Assembly (NCBI RefSeq): GCF_050003625.1
Contig: NC_134400.1
Location: 60,144,066-60,208,065, forward strand
Direction: 5' to 3'
Length of the DNA: 64,000 nucleotides
Source of the DNA: Haematobia irritans
Lineage: Eukaryota > Arthropoda > Insecta > Diptera > Muscidae
The translations under genes were made by a program, and so were the position numbers. Below, piece after piece: positions 23,797-35,693 of the stretch; within the stretch, counting starts at the first letter, position 1; every line of letters begins with the position of its first letter. A model generated the notes under the pieces. That model was not told the origin of the DNA and ran no database searches. It was given only the letters and a program-made list of their open reading frames with translations.

Positions 23797-26148
23797 GAAT
23801 ATGCATCTCGCTTCTGATTATCAGTGTAGACTAAGTAATCTTGCAGAAGTTGACTCGGCATTCAATGATATGGGTCCAGAGGGACAGATACGTAATCTAG
23901 GTATCAAAATGAGGCAGGCATATGCCAGGGATTCGAAAAGATGCTTATTTAAGCCGATACAGAAATGGTTCGATTGCAAGTGTTTTCGGTTACGATCAGC
24001 TATGCTTAGGAATCTAAAAGTATTTAAGAGAACTCATACGATTGACAGTAAAACACGTTATTATACTTCCAGATCGAACTTTCTAAAATTATGTAGGGAG
24101 AAGAAACTGGAGTCATACAATAATGACTTGGTGAAATTGGATAGTGTCAACTGCGGCAAAGACTGGTGGAGCCTAGCTAATACCTTTAAAACCGACCTAT
24201 TCAAACAAAGGACTGCTCTGTGTAGCAATGATTTTCATTCATTTTTTGGTACGATGTTACTCGAAAGAGATGATTCCAGTAATGTGAGCTGGTGTATGCC
24301 GTTTGTTGTAAATGATATTCTTGACCCCCCAATTGAACATATCGAATTATACACAGTTATTAAAGGCCTTAAACTTAACAAATGTCCAGGTCAGGATGGC
24401 ATACCATATGAATTTTACATATATGCTCCCACCAACTTTCTTGATCTACTTTTGCGGACTTTTAACAATATTTTCCTGTCGGAATCAGTACCAACATCTT
24501 TCACGCAATCTGTTCTGATACCTCTTCATAAAAAAGGTGATCCCACTTTAGTAACTAACTACAGAGGACTTTCTCTTATTGATTCTGTTTGTAAGATTTT
24601 CAACGGTATTATCTTGAATCGCATACTCGACTGAATTCCAGTCCGTAAGGATTATTCAACCATTGATAGCATATTCAACCTAGTTAATATAGTCAAGATA
24701 AGGGAATCAGATAGTAAGAGAACATATGCGTTTTTTGTCGATTTCTCTTGCGCTTTCGATTTGATACCCAGAAATAGTCTATTTTACAAACTTTCGTGTA
24801 TGGGCTTATCGTCAAAGATAATCAGACTTCTGATGCTTCTATATAAAAAGTGCGAGAGTAGAATATGGGATGGGTGTTCTTTCTCTGACTCGTTCCCAGT
24901 ACAGACTGGAATTAAACAGGGCTGTAGACTAAGCCCTATTTTGTTCTCTCTATACGTCAATGACCTTCCATCCATGTTACCATGTGGCGTGAGTGTGGAA
25001 AATGTGGAAATAAAGGTTTTGTTATATGCGGACGATATTGTCCTACTTACCGATAATTCTGTAGACCTCCAGAAGATGATTGATAGCCTAGAAAGGTCAA
25101 TTTAACAAAATCAAAGGTTATGGGTTTTCGCAAGAGCTCCAGAATCGCGTCTAATTTGGATTGGTACTTTGCGAATCAGCGGATAGACGTGGTTAATTGT
25201 TATACTTATCTTGGGGTTGAACTGACATATAATCTTTCGTTTAGAAAACATGTAAACAAAAAACTCACTGCCTCTAAGATTGCTATAAATTCTACTTGGG
25301 GGAAGTATATTAATCACCCAAATATCTCGAAAGAGAATAAGATGAGAATATTTGATGCCTGTTCCAGATCGATAATGTGTTATGCCGCACAAATCTGGGG
25401 CTTCGAAAAACTTATAGATGTTGAGAAACTGCTCCGATTTTTTATTAAGAGAATGCTATATCTCCCCAGAAATACTCCGAATTATGTTTTGCATCTAGAG
25501 ATGGGATGTGGCTCCATGTATGTATCTACTTTAGAGTCACATTTTAGATATATAAACAGGGTTCTGAAACTCGGACATCATAGACTTCCACGTGTTCTTG
25601 CTGAGAGGGTTATTGAATTAAATATATATTGGGCTAATGAATAATCAACTCTATGCCAGTACCTTGACTATGTTACACCGGACACGTCAGTTCCCATATG
25701 TGTGTTTTGGCAAGACATAATGGAAAGGTTTAGGTCTAAGGAATTTGAAAATTTCTGCATAGATGCGTCTAATTTGCAATTTCACGATCTGTACCCCCAA
25801 CTGAGTTACAATATCGCTCCAGCGCTATCTACCGTATTTTCATGTCGTGCCACTGGTATAATTATCCGAGCTAGATGTGATCTTTTAGATCTGAATGCTA
25901 GATGTTTTAGAGATAATACTAACGGACTGTGTTCAATATGTAACATGGATGCGTCTGAAAATACGATTCACTTTATCGGCGTATGTCCAATATATCGTAA
26001 TTTTAGAAGACAATATTTTGGCCGAAATATCCTTACTGAAAATGAAGTATATACGATACTAAATGGCACGAATTTTAATACCTTATATAAATATCTAAAA
26101 TCATGCATAAAATATAGAACTTTTCTTATAAATGAATTCAACACTTAG
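23797..26148 (+). pseudogene. LINE reverse transcriptase and C-terminal Cys/His domain, three lesions
   Basis: Reverse transcriptase motifs in order: KLNKCPGQDGIPYEF (24370-24415), LIPLHKKGDPTLVTNYRGLS (24515-24575), FFVDFSCAFDLIPR (24733-24774), GIKQGCRLSPILFSLYVNDL (24909-24968) and LLYADDIVLL (25019-25048), the YADD catalytic pair. The end carries CSICNMDASENTIHFIGVC (25933-25989), a CCHC-like motif. Lesions: TGA at 24632-24634, deletion with frameshift near 25100, TAA at 25642-25644. The 5' truncation removed any endonuclease. It would have copied its RNA at a nicked target. Confidence 0.9.
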
Positions 26149-26317
26149 AACAAAATGAGGAAACATTTTTTTTTCAAGATATTACATATAAACAAAATAC
26201 TAACAAACGTACAATATACAAGCCAATATAGATTTCTAATTTAAATTTATATGTATTTAGTTTATTATATGTTTATATGGTACGGAATAAATAAATCTAT
26301 TAATAAATAATAATAAT
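23797..26317 (+). mobile_element. 5'-truncated LINE with (TAA)n tail and 13-bp target duplication
   Basis: 2,521 bp flanked by AATTAATGGGCTG at 23784-23796 and 26318-26330. The 3' end is a TAATAATAA repeat rather than poly(A). Clade undecided (Jockey/I-like reverse transcriptase without RNase H). Confidence 0.92.
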
Positions 26318-26411
26318 AATTAATGGGCTGTTACTAAAAATTGTTATTTCACGAAAGGTAAAGAATCGTATGATTCGACCTGTTCAAAACATTTGCAACT
26401 ACCTAGCACCC

Positions 26412-26750
26412 GTGGTGCAATGGTTAGCATGCCCGCCTTGCATACACAAGGTCGTGGGTTCGATTCCTGCTACGACCGAACACCAAAAAGTTTTTCAGCG
26501 GTGGATTATCCCACCTCAGTAATGCTGGTGACATTTCTGAGGGTTTCAAAGCTTCTCTAAGTGGTTTCACTGGAATGTGGAACGCCGTTCGGACTCGGCT
26601 ATAAAAAGGAGGTCCCTTGTCATTGAGCTTAACATGGAATCGGGCAGCACTCAGTGATAAGAGAGAAGTTCACCACTGTGGTATCACAATGGAATGAATA
26701 GTCTAAGTGAGCTTGATACATCGGGCTGCCACATAACCTAACCTAACCTA
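26412..26750 (+). mobile_element. tRNA-derived SINE with LINE-matching tail, complete
   Basis: 339 bp flanked by ACCTAGCACCC (26401-26411, 26751-26761). The head holds A-box-like TGGTGCAATGG and B box GGTTCGATTCC, ending CGACCGAACACC. The body runs through GGAGGTCCCTTGTCATTGAG. The tail GTGGTATCACAATGGAATGA through TCGGGCTGCCAC and CCTAACCTAACC matches the LINE 3' end at 13680-13759. It would be transcribed by pol III and mobilised by the LINE with that tail. Confidence 0.92.
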
Positions 26751-27096
26751 ACCTAGCACCCTGTAATATTTTCTTCATTATTTTTGCATTTTTTACCTGA
26801 AATAGTTATAAGGACCTATAAGAAGATGGATTAAATGTATAGAAATGGCATTGTGTAAGTTCATTGCTTAATTTGGCCGTAAACTGATCGCCATAGACCT
26901 TAATGCCCTATTTTTTGAATAATTCAGTAAAATTACCGTCAATAAGCATAATCAACATAATAAAACGCAAAATATTGATGATTTTAAAGTTGGCGTATCA
27001 CAAAAATGAATTTCGGAAGAGTACAATATGCAAAAACCAACTGCGTTATAAACAGTGGATACACCAAAACTGTACGCTGGAGTAGAAGAAAGCCTA

Positions 27097-28073
27097 CACG
27101 CTCACAAAAAATCGCTGCTGTAACATATACTCCCAAACATATTTTGCTTCAAGCATATATATTTTTGGGAATTGCCCAAACATTTATATGTTTGATCTCT
27201 TCCAATATATAATATGTTTGAAAGCATATTGGTCTAAACAATATATGTTTGGGTAGTCTAAGTTCCAAACATTTTGTATTTTTGCAGCCAAATTCAATAA
27301 TGTTGTCTTCCAAAAAACAATATGTTATTATGTGAACATATAATATGTTTGGAAGCATTTTGCACCCAAAAATATTATATGCTTAAAAAAAATTCTCCCA
27401 AACAATATTGTGCTCAAAATTTTATTTATTTATTTATATATTTACAATCATAATGAATTATGAAAATAAACAGGTAATATAGGTGCTAACAACATAGGTT
27501 TTCGACCTGAATGCTCAAAATTTTGTTTCTGCCCAATTGTATATTCCGCCACATCTTTCTCACTTCCACGAGATTTTTTAGTTCTTAGCACCTTTTTCTG
27601 TAATACAAACATTGTAGAAGAAATTATTCAATTGTATGATTTTTTTTATTTTAATTTTACCTTTTGCCGGACGGGGATTCGAACAGCGGACCACACAGTT
27701 TGTAAGGATCAAAGAAGTAGCTGATCAATTGCCTAAGGAAAAATAAAATGTTAATTTTGTAATAACAAGCAACAACCACCAACTTAATTCAATATCGCTC
27801 CCTGTTAAATAGCGCTCCAAGCTACTAAACACATATATGTTTATAGGCTATTTCTAAATTAATATATGTTTGCATCCAAGCATATTATATTTACAAACAT
27901 TTTATGTCCCAAACATAATATGTTCTAACATATTAACATATATGTCCCAAACATGTTATGCTAGTTTATGAACATTATATGCTTGCACTCAAAAATATTG
28001 TGTTTAAAAATTTGTGTTCCAAACATATAATGTTTATAGCCAAACATATGAAAAACAGTCTTTTTCATCCGTG
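27097..28073. mobile_element. CAC-ended element related to family X
   Basis: 977 bp, ends CACGCTCACAAAAAATCGC and GTCTTTTTCATCCGTG, TA on both sides, splitting Q2 between RKPT and TSKED codons. It has a degenerate type-2 tRNA-like segment (27660-27710) and ATATGTTTG motifs. Confidence 0.82.
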
Positions 28074-28164
28074 TAAGACTACGTCAAAAGAAGATCATAT
28101 AATCAAAAGAACTATGCAACAATTCAATCAAATATCATCTAAAGAAGTCAACAATTAAATTCAA

Positions 28165-28245
28165 CTAGGTATATTATCACAATGGACTGAATAGTCTAAG
28201 TGAGCCTGAATCTCAATCGGGCTGCCACTTTAACCTTTAACTAGG
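28165..28245 (+). repeat. LINE/SINE 3' tail fragment
   Basis: TATCACAATGGACTGAATAG through CGGGCTGCCACTTTAACC, matching the LINE tail at 13680-13759; short 5'-truncated insertion in Q2. Confidence 0.75.
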
Positions 28246-30384
28246 TATATCTACCATAATGGTAACGAGGTAGAGCATTAGAAGTTGGAGTGTCATTATA
28301 CAAGAATGTCAAAAATCACCGATTTAAAAAAAATGGCCTCAGGCACTGTGGATATGTGCTATATTTACTTACGACTCAAAATTTAACTTGCATGGATCGG
28401 ATGGTAGAAATTGAGTACGAAGGCTGCAAGGAAAGCTTTAATCCAAGAAATACAAAAAGTTACGTAAATCATGGTGGGGCCAATATTAGGGTCTGGGGGT
28501 ATTTTTCTCAATAAATTATTGGGCCGATTTATAGAGTTGATCGGCCCAATACAAAAACATTTTGTCCCATGTGATATTGCCGTAAGCATTCCAGGAAATG
28601 CGGAAATGCTACATGGATTATTCAGCGTGATCACGAAATCTAGTACACGTGTAACGTGGTAAAACAATGTATTTCCGATGAAAAATTACGGGTGCTTGAC
28701 TAGACTGTTCTGTTCAGTCGCATAAAGTAAAAGTCATAAAAAAGGTTTGGAAAGCTGTAAAACGAAAAATTGGTACGACTTACGAAATCTATTTAAACCT
28801 GAACCATAGGATATCATTGGCCATTTAATCCTAACCTAAGCTCAAAAGTAATCAAACGGCATGGCTATAGTATTAACTATTAACATTTATCGTTAAAAGT
28901 TACAAAAACTTTAATTATTTTTTAAATATATGTATGTGACCCTTAATATTAGTTGCAAATGTTTTGAACAGGCGAAAACCCTCATTTTTTAAAAAAATAT
29001 AAATTATCAAAAAAATGTTATCGTTAGGTCCGTTATTTCCTTGAATCTTTGAAATTGACATAGTAAGCAACAACATTGCATTAAAATTTTGGTTTTAGTA
29101 TTTTTATTTTTATTTTCATTATAATTATGGTTTATTTTCAACAGCACTGTTAGAAAAATATGTTTTTCATATGTTCCGATATAAACAAAATGTGTTTCGG
29201 GCACGATTTTAAACCACAATATATTTAAGTGCGAACATGTAATGTTCCTAAACTAACACTAAATGTTTGGGACATCTATGTTAATATGTTAGAATATATT
29301 ATGTTTGGGGCATGAATGTTTCATAAAAATAATATGTGTGAATGTAAACATATATAAATTAACAAATTTCGAGTAAACATATATATGTTGTGATATTTTA
29401 TTCAGAGAGCGACAAAAAGAGAGTATAGAGAAAGAAATAGAGATGGAAACCGGGAGGGTTGACGAAAGATATCAACATAACAAAGCGAGAGAATGAAAAA
29501 AGAACAATTTCTGTGAAACCGCTTGTATGTTGTTTCGGAAAACTGTTTTATGATAAGGCTAAAAATTTTGATATGCTTAAGTCTAAATATTATTTAATTT
29601 GAATAAAGAGAATAGACATTCGGAACCAAGAGAATAGACATTTGAAAAACAAACTGCAATGTTTTCGCCTTGAGAGCAGCATTTTATGCATGTGTGAACA
29701 TGTGTTTTGTTTATCATTTTGGCATTATGGGCACAATTTTTCGTTAAAATAAATCAGGGGTCTTCATAAAAATAACGAAAGGGCACTATACTCTTTTTAG
29801 AGTTGGGACAGTAAAATGAAATAAGGAGGAAATAGTGAAAAATTACACAGTAAAATGTAAAAATACAAACTTTAGTTCCTCTTTATTAAAAAGTAGTCCA
29901 CGAGGAGTTGACGGACACCATCAAATATAAAAGCGGGCATTAAGTTCGAGTTTTACAGCTAAAACAATTTAAAAAGTTTATTTTCTTTAAAATGAATTAT
30001 TAAAGAAAAATAAAATGAATTTTAGAGCGATGGTGTTAAATGCAAGTAAAAAACTGTTCACTCCTAAATAAATTTATGTTTATATTATAAAATTATGTAT
30101 GTATGTTTATACTCGACTCCACGTTCTTCTTTTGTTAGTTTTTGAATTCCTTCCAAATTTTAAAGTTTTGTACAAAAACAGTTTTTTATTAAAAAATTGT
30201 TATTTTTGCAATAAAAAATAATATTTTATCAAAAAATCAGTCAATTTCGTTTATATCAAGCACTGTTACTGACTATAAATCTTTAATAACACACATTTCG
30301 AAGTTTCATTTAAAAAAAATTAAATATAGTATAAATATAAATGTGTAAATTAAAACAAAAAAAAAAAAAAAACAAAAAAAAATG

Positions 30385-30458
30385 TTCGGTCCGAGCAGGG
30401 ATTGAACCCACGACCCTTTGTATGCAAGGCAGACATGCTAACCACTGCTCCACGTGGC
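30385..30458 (-). other. tRNA-like pol III unit (type 1) in X4
   Basis: Minus strand: GGAGCAGTGGTTAGCATG, then GGTTCAATCCC and CGGACCGAACATT, followed by T-rich sequence. Matches the SINE head at 26412-26485. Confidence 0.6.
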
Positions 30459-30573
30459 AAACAAATGTATGTTTCTGTTAAATAATGTTATGTTTGCATG
30501 GGCTCGTGGGCGCTGTAAACTATGCTATATAAATGTAACTTAAAACGATAATTATCTACTGGTGACTATAACA

Positions 30574-30645
30574 GCTACGTAGCCCAGTGGATAGTGTGTT
30601 GGCTTACAAACTGTATGGTCCTCGGTTCGATTCTCCGTGCAGGCG
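30574..30645 (+). other. tRNA-like pol III unit (type 2) in X4
   Basis: TAGCCCAGTGGATAGTGTG and GGTTCGATTCTCC. Divergent to the type-1 unit 115 bp to the left, the same arrangement as in X3. Confidence 0.55.
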
Positions 30646-30989
30646 AAAGGTAAAATTTAAAAAATTTATAAAAGTGAATAATTTCTTCAACATTATTTGT
30701 ATTACAGAAAAAGGTGCCAATAACTAAAAAATTTCGTGGAAGTGAAAATTACGAGTATGTTAGGGAATGAGCACAATCGTGTTTGGGAAAAATTCTTCCA
30801 AGCATATAATATTTTTGGCTCAAAATGCTTCCAAACATATAATATGTTCACATAAAACAAACATATTAATGTTTCGGCAGTATGCAATAATATATGTGCT
30901 TCCTGCAAAATATGTTTGGAACATATGTTAAAGAAGCGATTTTTTTTGAGGGTGAGGGAATGTGGCTGCCAATGTTTTGAACAGCACTG

Positions 30990-31388
30990 TATATCAAATG
31001 CCTTACAGTTTACGACAGACCATCTTCGATTCTCATCCTACTTTCTCTAAATTTTAAATACAAGGGAGAGATTTAGTTTTTCATTATACCTGCAACAAGT
31101 CGGGCAAATACAAAAATTCAGACACCTCATATAATTTCCATAACCTGCCCATACATGCTCTGTAAATTTCATGTATATCGGAGAAGTTTAGGTTTATTTA
31201 TACTTTTAGAAAAGGTTGGGAAAGGGGAGGTCCGCTCACATATATCGACAAATTGTGTGCCCCTATATGAATTGCATATCCGCCCTGTACATTCTCTAAA
31301 AGTTTCAAATTTAAAGTAGAAGAAGTTTAGTGTTTTTTTGTTTTTTTACTATATTTAAAATAAGTCGGACAAAGGGGAAACCAAGTAC
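30990..31388. other. Unclassified spacer
   Basis: No recognised element. AACAAGTCGGGCAAA (31095) and AAGTCGGACAAAGGGG (31362) look like decayed copies of one short motif. Confidence 0.4.
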
Positions 31389-31599
31389 AACAAGTATATA
31401 CGGCCGTAAGTTCGGCCAGGCCGAAGCTTATGTACCCACCATGGATTGCGTAGAAACTTCTACTGAAGACTGTCATCCACAATCGGATTACTTGGGTTGC
31501 GGTAACACTTAAAACTTCCTAACACCGTAATATATACCACATAGTCCATACGTGGTATATATTAAACTAAAAAAGGACGATTAAATACGTATATAATTA

Positions 31600-31870
31600 A
31601 GTTTAAAGTTTCTATAGAAATAAAATTTTGACAAAATAAAATTTTGACAACATTTTCTATAGAAGTAAATTAAAAACAAAAATCTATAGAAATAAAATTT
31701 GGAAAAAATTTCTATAGAAATAACATTTTTACAAAATTTTCTATAGAAATAAAATTTTGACAAAATTTTCTATAGAAATAAAACTTTGACAAAATTTTCT
31801 ACAGAAGTAAAATTTTGACAAAATTTTCTATAGAAATAACATTTTGACAATGTTTTCTATAAAAATAAAA
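31600..31870. repeat. Minisatellite, about 26-27-bp units
   Basis: About nine diverged units of TTTCTATAGAAATAAAA followed by TTTTGACAAAA inside HINE-A2. The same unit recurs at 61630-61850 in a different element. Confidence 0.9.
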
Positions 31871-32000
31871 TGTTGGTAGATTATTTTTGGCTCGAGTGGC
31901 AACAATGATTATAAACCGATATGGACCAATTTTTGTGTGATTGGGGATCGGCTATACGTAACTATTGACCGATATGGACCAATTTTGGCATGGTTATTAG

Positions 32001-33565
32001 CAGCGTTGCCAATTTACCTTTTTTCCGCTAGATTTGGCTTTTTTTGAAAACGTTTAGCGGGAAAAAAATGCAGTTAGCTTTTTTTTTGCTTTTTTTCATG
32101 ACCCTTTTAGCTATTTTTGGTTTTTTTATTTTCGACATGTTCCTATTGAAATATGGATAAAACTTCGTTTTTATCTAGGTCTTGCTGCAAGAATAAGGTT
32201 TTCCACATATTTCAAAGCTCAATTGAAGCCTTAATAATTATTCCAGCCATTATGCGGGCATTTTTGCAGCAAATACACCTTATTGTAAAGTTTTTTCCTC
32301 TTATTCACAAAAATTATCGTAAACTTTAAATCTACTATTACCATACAAATTCCTTATATAAACTGTCAGTAAATTATTAGGAATAATAGCATTTGACCTT
32401 TTTGTCCTTTTTATGTTATTATAATATTCTAAAGTTATTATGATATTACTAAATTAAAATAGTAGATGTGAATTCCTTTGTATGTTACACTGAAAAAATA
32501 TTGTCGTGAGGCCAAAGATTTCATGTCATTAAAATACGAACGCGAATTTTGGTTATAATAGCATTTGTGAATTTCTCTTATATAAACTGTTTTCCTTGTC
32601 CAAAAGCCGATAAAATCTTGTCTTGACCTTATAGTTAAGTGATTCAACTTAAAAATGGGTATCTTTTCATGAAGGAAGGCTAGGGTCAATTCTAAAAAAT
32701 TCTTAAAATTAATTAAATAGTCTTTAAATTTGTGGAGTTTTTGTATCTTGACCACAAACCAAAATAGCGTTCAAAAATAGAAGAGGGTTTTCAACATTTT
32801 ATTTTAAAAACGTATACACAGAATAATTTCTACTTAAAGTCGAGTCTGAATTTGGAAATTTAAGTTGTCGTTAGCACGTTTTTAAAGCACTGTGATAGCT
32901 CATGAAGAAAAAGCTGGAAAACCGAATAAATTCAAATTTGACTCGGAATCAATACCAAAATCATTAGTGTACAAAATCTTTGGAACCGAACATAGAAATA
33001 ATTAAGGAAATAAAGTTTTGAATTTGGTATTATTTTTTTTAACACCAAAAAAAATGCAATAAAAAAATTCGTTGTGACAATAGGTTTGTATGGGAAATTT
33101 TCAAATAAAAGTTATTCAGTATAAACTTGCAAGACAGTTAGAATGGGTTTTATTCTCTTGCAGTTCTATGTGCAGTTCTATGTGACATTGGAATTGCTGA
33201 TGATTAACCAGCTGATAATTGCAAGTTTACCAGGAAAAAAGTTTTTACTAGGAAATATAACTGAAAGACTTCCAGTAAAAATTTGTAATAGTAATCAAAA
33301 TGTATCGAGTACGCAAACAGAGCTAATATGACTTAGATTTTCTTACAGTCTGACAGAAATGGAAATAAAATGAATACAATTAAAATAATATGCATTTTAA
33401 GTGAAATAACGCCTTTAAGTTTGTTAAATTTCAATCAAAAATGTGACTTTTGATACAAAAAAATTTAGCTTTTTTTCTGGCTATTTTTTTTTAATTTTTA
33501 GCTTTTTTTGGCTAGTTTTTTGGACAAATCTAGCGGTTTTTGGTGAAACAATCCTGGCAACGCTG
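32001..33565. mobile_element. hAT-like element, family Z, copy Z1
   Basis: 1,565 bp, ends CAGCGTTGCCA and TGGCAACGCTG, perfect 8-bp duplication GTTATTAG (31993-32000, 33566-33573). Both ends carry arrays of TTAGCTTTTTT. It contains a right-truncated family-Y element (32488-32995). No coding frame. Confidence 0.93.
32488..32995. mobile_element. CAC-Y element inside Z1, right end lost
   Basis: Starts CACTGAAAAAATATTGTCG after TA; runs to about GGAACCGAACATAG without a terminal CAGTG. It occupies the same internal position as in Z2, so Y was inserted before Z1 and Z2 spread. Confidence 0.75.
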
Positions 33566-34558
33566 GTTATTAGCGGCCTTATACTAACACCACGTTGCAA
33601 ATTTCAACCGGATCGGATGAATTTTGCTCCTCCAAGAGGCTCCGGAGATCAAATCTGGGGATCGGTTTATATGGGGGCTATATATAATTATGAACCGATA
33701 TGGATCAATTCTTGCGTGTTTGTTAGAGACCACATTCTAACACCATGTTCCTAATTTCAACCGGATCGGATGAATTTTGCTCCTCCAAGAGGCTCCGGAG
33801 GACAAATCTGGGGGCTATATATAATTATGGACCGAAATGGACCAATTCTAGCATGGTTGTTAGAGATCATATACTAAGACGACGTTCCAAATTTCAACAG
33901 GATCGAATGAATTTTGCTCCTCTAAGAGGCTCCGGAAGTCAAATCTGGGGATCGGCTTATATGGGGGCTATATATAATTATGGACCGATATGGACCAATT
34001 TTGGCATGGTTGTTAGAGACCATATAGTAACACCATGTACCCAATTTCAGCCGGATCGGATGAAATTTGCTTCGCCTAGAGCAATCGCGAGCCAAATTTG
34101 GGGGTCCGTATATATGCGGGCTATACCTAAAAGTGGACCGATATGGCCCATTTGCAATACCATCCGACCTACATCAATACCAACGATTTGTGCCAAGTTT
34201 CAAGTCGATAGCTTGTTTCGTTCCGAAGTTAGCGTGATTTCAACAGACAGACGGACGGACGGGCGGACATGCTCAGATCGGCTCAGAATTTCACCATGAC
34301 CCAGAATATATATACTTTATGGGGTCTTAGAGCAATATTTCGATGTGTTACAAACGGAATGACAAAGTTAATATACCCCCGTCCTATGGTGGAGGGTATA
34401 AAAATTACATGTACCATCCACCACGGATGGCGTACAAATTCTAAAGCCTGTCATCCAAAATCGAATTGCTGCGGTTGTGTTTAGTTTTGTTTTTAGCATT
34501 GTCTTCTAAAGTAAGTCTCTATGGGACCTCTGTTAAATAAAACAGAGGCTTACCTATA

Positions 34559-35496
34559 AAGGGTGATTTGTTAAGAGCTTGATAACTTTTTTTTTAAAAA
34601 AACGCATAAAATTTGCAAAATCTCATCGGTTCTTTATTTGAAACGTTAGATTGGTCCATGACATTTACTTTTTGAAGATAATTTCATTTAAATGTTGACC
34701 GCGGCTGCGTCTTAGGTGGTCCATTCGGAAAGTCCAATTTTGGGCAACTTTTTCGAGCATTTCGGCCGGAATAGCCCGAATTTCTTCGGAAATGTTGTCT
34801 TCCAAAGCTGGAATAGTTGCTGGCTTATTTCTGTAGACTTTAGACTTGACGTAGCCCCACAAAAAATAGTCTAAAGGCGTCAAATCGCATGATCTTGGTG
34901 GCCAACTTACCGGTCCATTTCTTGAGATGAATTGTTCTCCGAAGTTTTCCCTCAAAATGGCCATAGAATCGCGAGCTGTGTGGCATGTAGCGCCATCTTG
35001 TTGAAACCACATGTCAACCAAGTTCAGTTCTTCTTTTTTACACCAAGATCTTTGCGTAAAATCTTCCATGTGGTCGAATAACACAAACCCAATTGCTGCG
35101 AACGGCGACGAATCGACATTTCACGGTCTTCAGCAACACTCTCAGAAACAGACGCAATATTCTCTTCTGTACGCACTGTACGCATTCGTGTGGTTGGTTT
35201 AATGTCCAATAAAGTAAACTGAGTGCGAAACTTGGTCACAATCGCATTAATTGTTTGCTCACTTGGTCGATTATGTAGACCATAAATCGGACGTAAAGCG
35301 CGAAACACATTTCGAACCGAACACTGATTTTGGTAATAAAATTCAATGATTTGCAAGCGTTGCTCGTTAGTAAGTCTATTCATGATGAAATGTCAAAGCA
35401 TACTGAGCATCTTTCTCTTTGACACCATGTCTGAAATCCCACGTGATCTGTCAAATACTAATGCATGAAAATCCTAACCTCAAAAGAATCACCCTT
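34559..35496 (-). mobile_element. DD41D mariner-type element, copy M4, 369-bp deletion plus 2 bp
   Basis: 938 bp, TA on both sides (34557-34558, 35497-35498). Relative to M3, 38106-38474 is missing and AA is added at the joint (about 35035). The deletion differs in position from those of M1, M2 and M5, and its net loss is 367 bp. Confidence 0.93.
34665..35383 (-). pseudogene. DD41D transposase, first half plus C-terminus (M4)
   Basis: Residues 1-116 are intact from MNRLTNEQRLQIIEF through RKDLGVK (helix-turn-helix region), then frameshifted at the deletion. The C-terminal part EELNLVDMWFQQDG to the end is open but lacks the first catalytic Asp region. Unlike M1, M2 and M5 it keeps the DNA-binding domain, so it could in principle give a binding-only fragment (inference). 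Confidence 0.9.
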
Positions 35497-35611
35497 TATA
35501 ACCCTATATGTTAGAGGCTATACACTGACTTCACGTACGAAATTTCAACCAGATCCGATAAAATGTGCTCTTCCCGGAGGTCAAATCTGGGGGCCTGAGA
35601 AGTTTATATGA

Positions 35612-35693
35612 AAGAAGACTACCACTTGTGTTATCACAATGGAATGAATAGTCTACATGAGCGTAAAATAACGGGCTACCACTATACCTAACA
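35612..35693 (+). repeat. LINE/SINE 3' tail fragment
   Basis: TTATCACAATGGAATGAATA through ACGGGCTACCACTATACCTAA; decayed copy of the shared tail. Confidence 0.7.

Larger units (their letters stand above)
27003..28830 (+). pseudogene. Tc1-like transposase relic (Q2)
   Basis: Helix-turn-helix remnants straddle the X-like insertion: RRKPT before 27096 and TSKEDHIIKRTMQQFN after 28075. The catalytic part is degenerate at 28390-28830: SFNPRNTKSYVNHGGANIRV then WGYFSQ, and VWKAVKRKIG near 28750. Multiple stops and frameshifts. The first and last catalytic residues are not confidently placed. Confidence 0.65.
26379..28972 (+). mobile_element. Tc1-like element Q2, nested with a SINE and an X-like element
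   Basis: Inverted ends CCTGTTCAAAACATTTGCAA (26379) and TTGCAAATGTTTTGAACAGG (to 28972). After removing the SINE, an X-like insertion (27097-28073) and a LINE/SINE tail, about 1.2 kb remain, the size expected of a Tc1-like element. Confidence 0.75.
29145..30954 (-). mobile_element. CAC-ended element, family X, copy X4 (uninterrupted reference copy)
   Basis: 1,810 bp, ends CACTGTTAGAAAAATATG and TTTTTTTTGAGGGTG. It contains all segments of the family, including both tRNA-like units, and no insertions, so it defines the empty sites for Y and the HINEs in X1, X3 and X5. Flanking TA is not preserved. Confidence 0.85.
23650..30989. mobile_element. Small Tc1-type MITE (Q1) expanded by nested insertions
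   Basis: Ends CAGTGCTGTTCAAAACATTT (23650) and AATGTTTTGAACAGCACTG (to 30989), TA on both sides. Its own sequence is about 0.4 kb (23650-23783, 26331-26378, 28973-29144, 30955-30989). The rest is a LINE, the related Q2 element and an X element. Pairing of the two ends is inference. Confidence 0.55.
31389..34404 (-). mobile_element. HINE family A, copy A2, complete but split by hAT-Z1
   Basis: Left end AACAAGTATATACGGCCG with GC hairpin TTCGGCCAGGCCGAA and subterminal TACCCACCATGG. Right end GGTGGAGGGTATAAAAA. It contains a TTCTATAGAAATAAAA minisatellite (31600-31870), 153-bp units and an ACGGACGGACGG run (34247-34267). Split at 32001-33565 by a hAT-like element. Confidence 0.9.

Noticed and set aside
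29145..29165. Using CACTGTTAG as the end of Q1
   Set aside because: AACAGCACTG occurs at both the X4 start and the Q1 end by resemblance; subterminal sequence assigns 29145 to X4.
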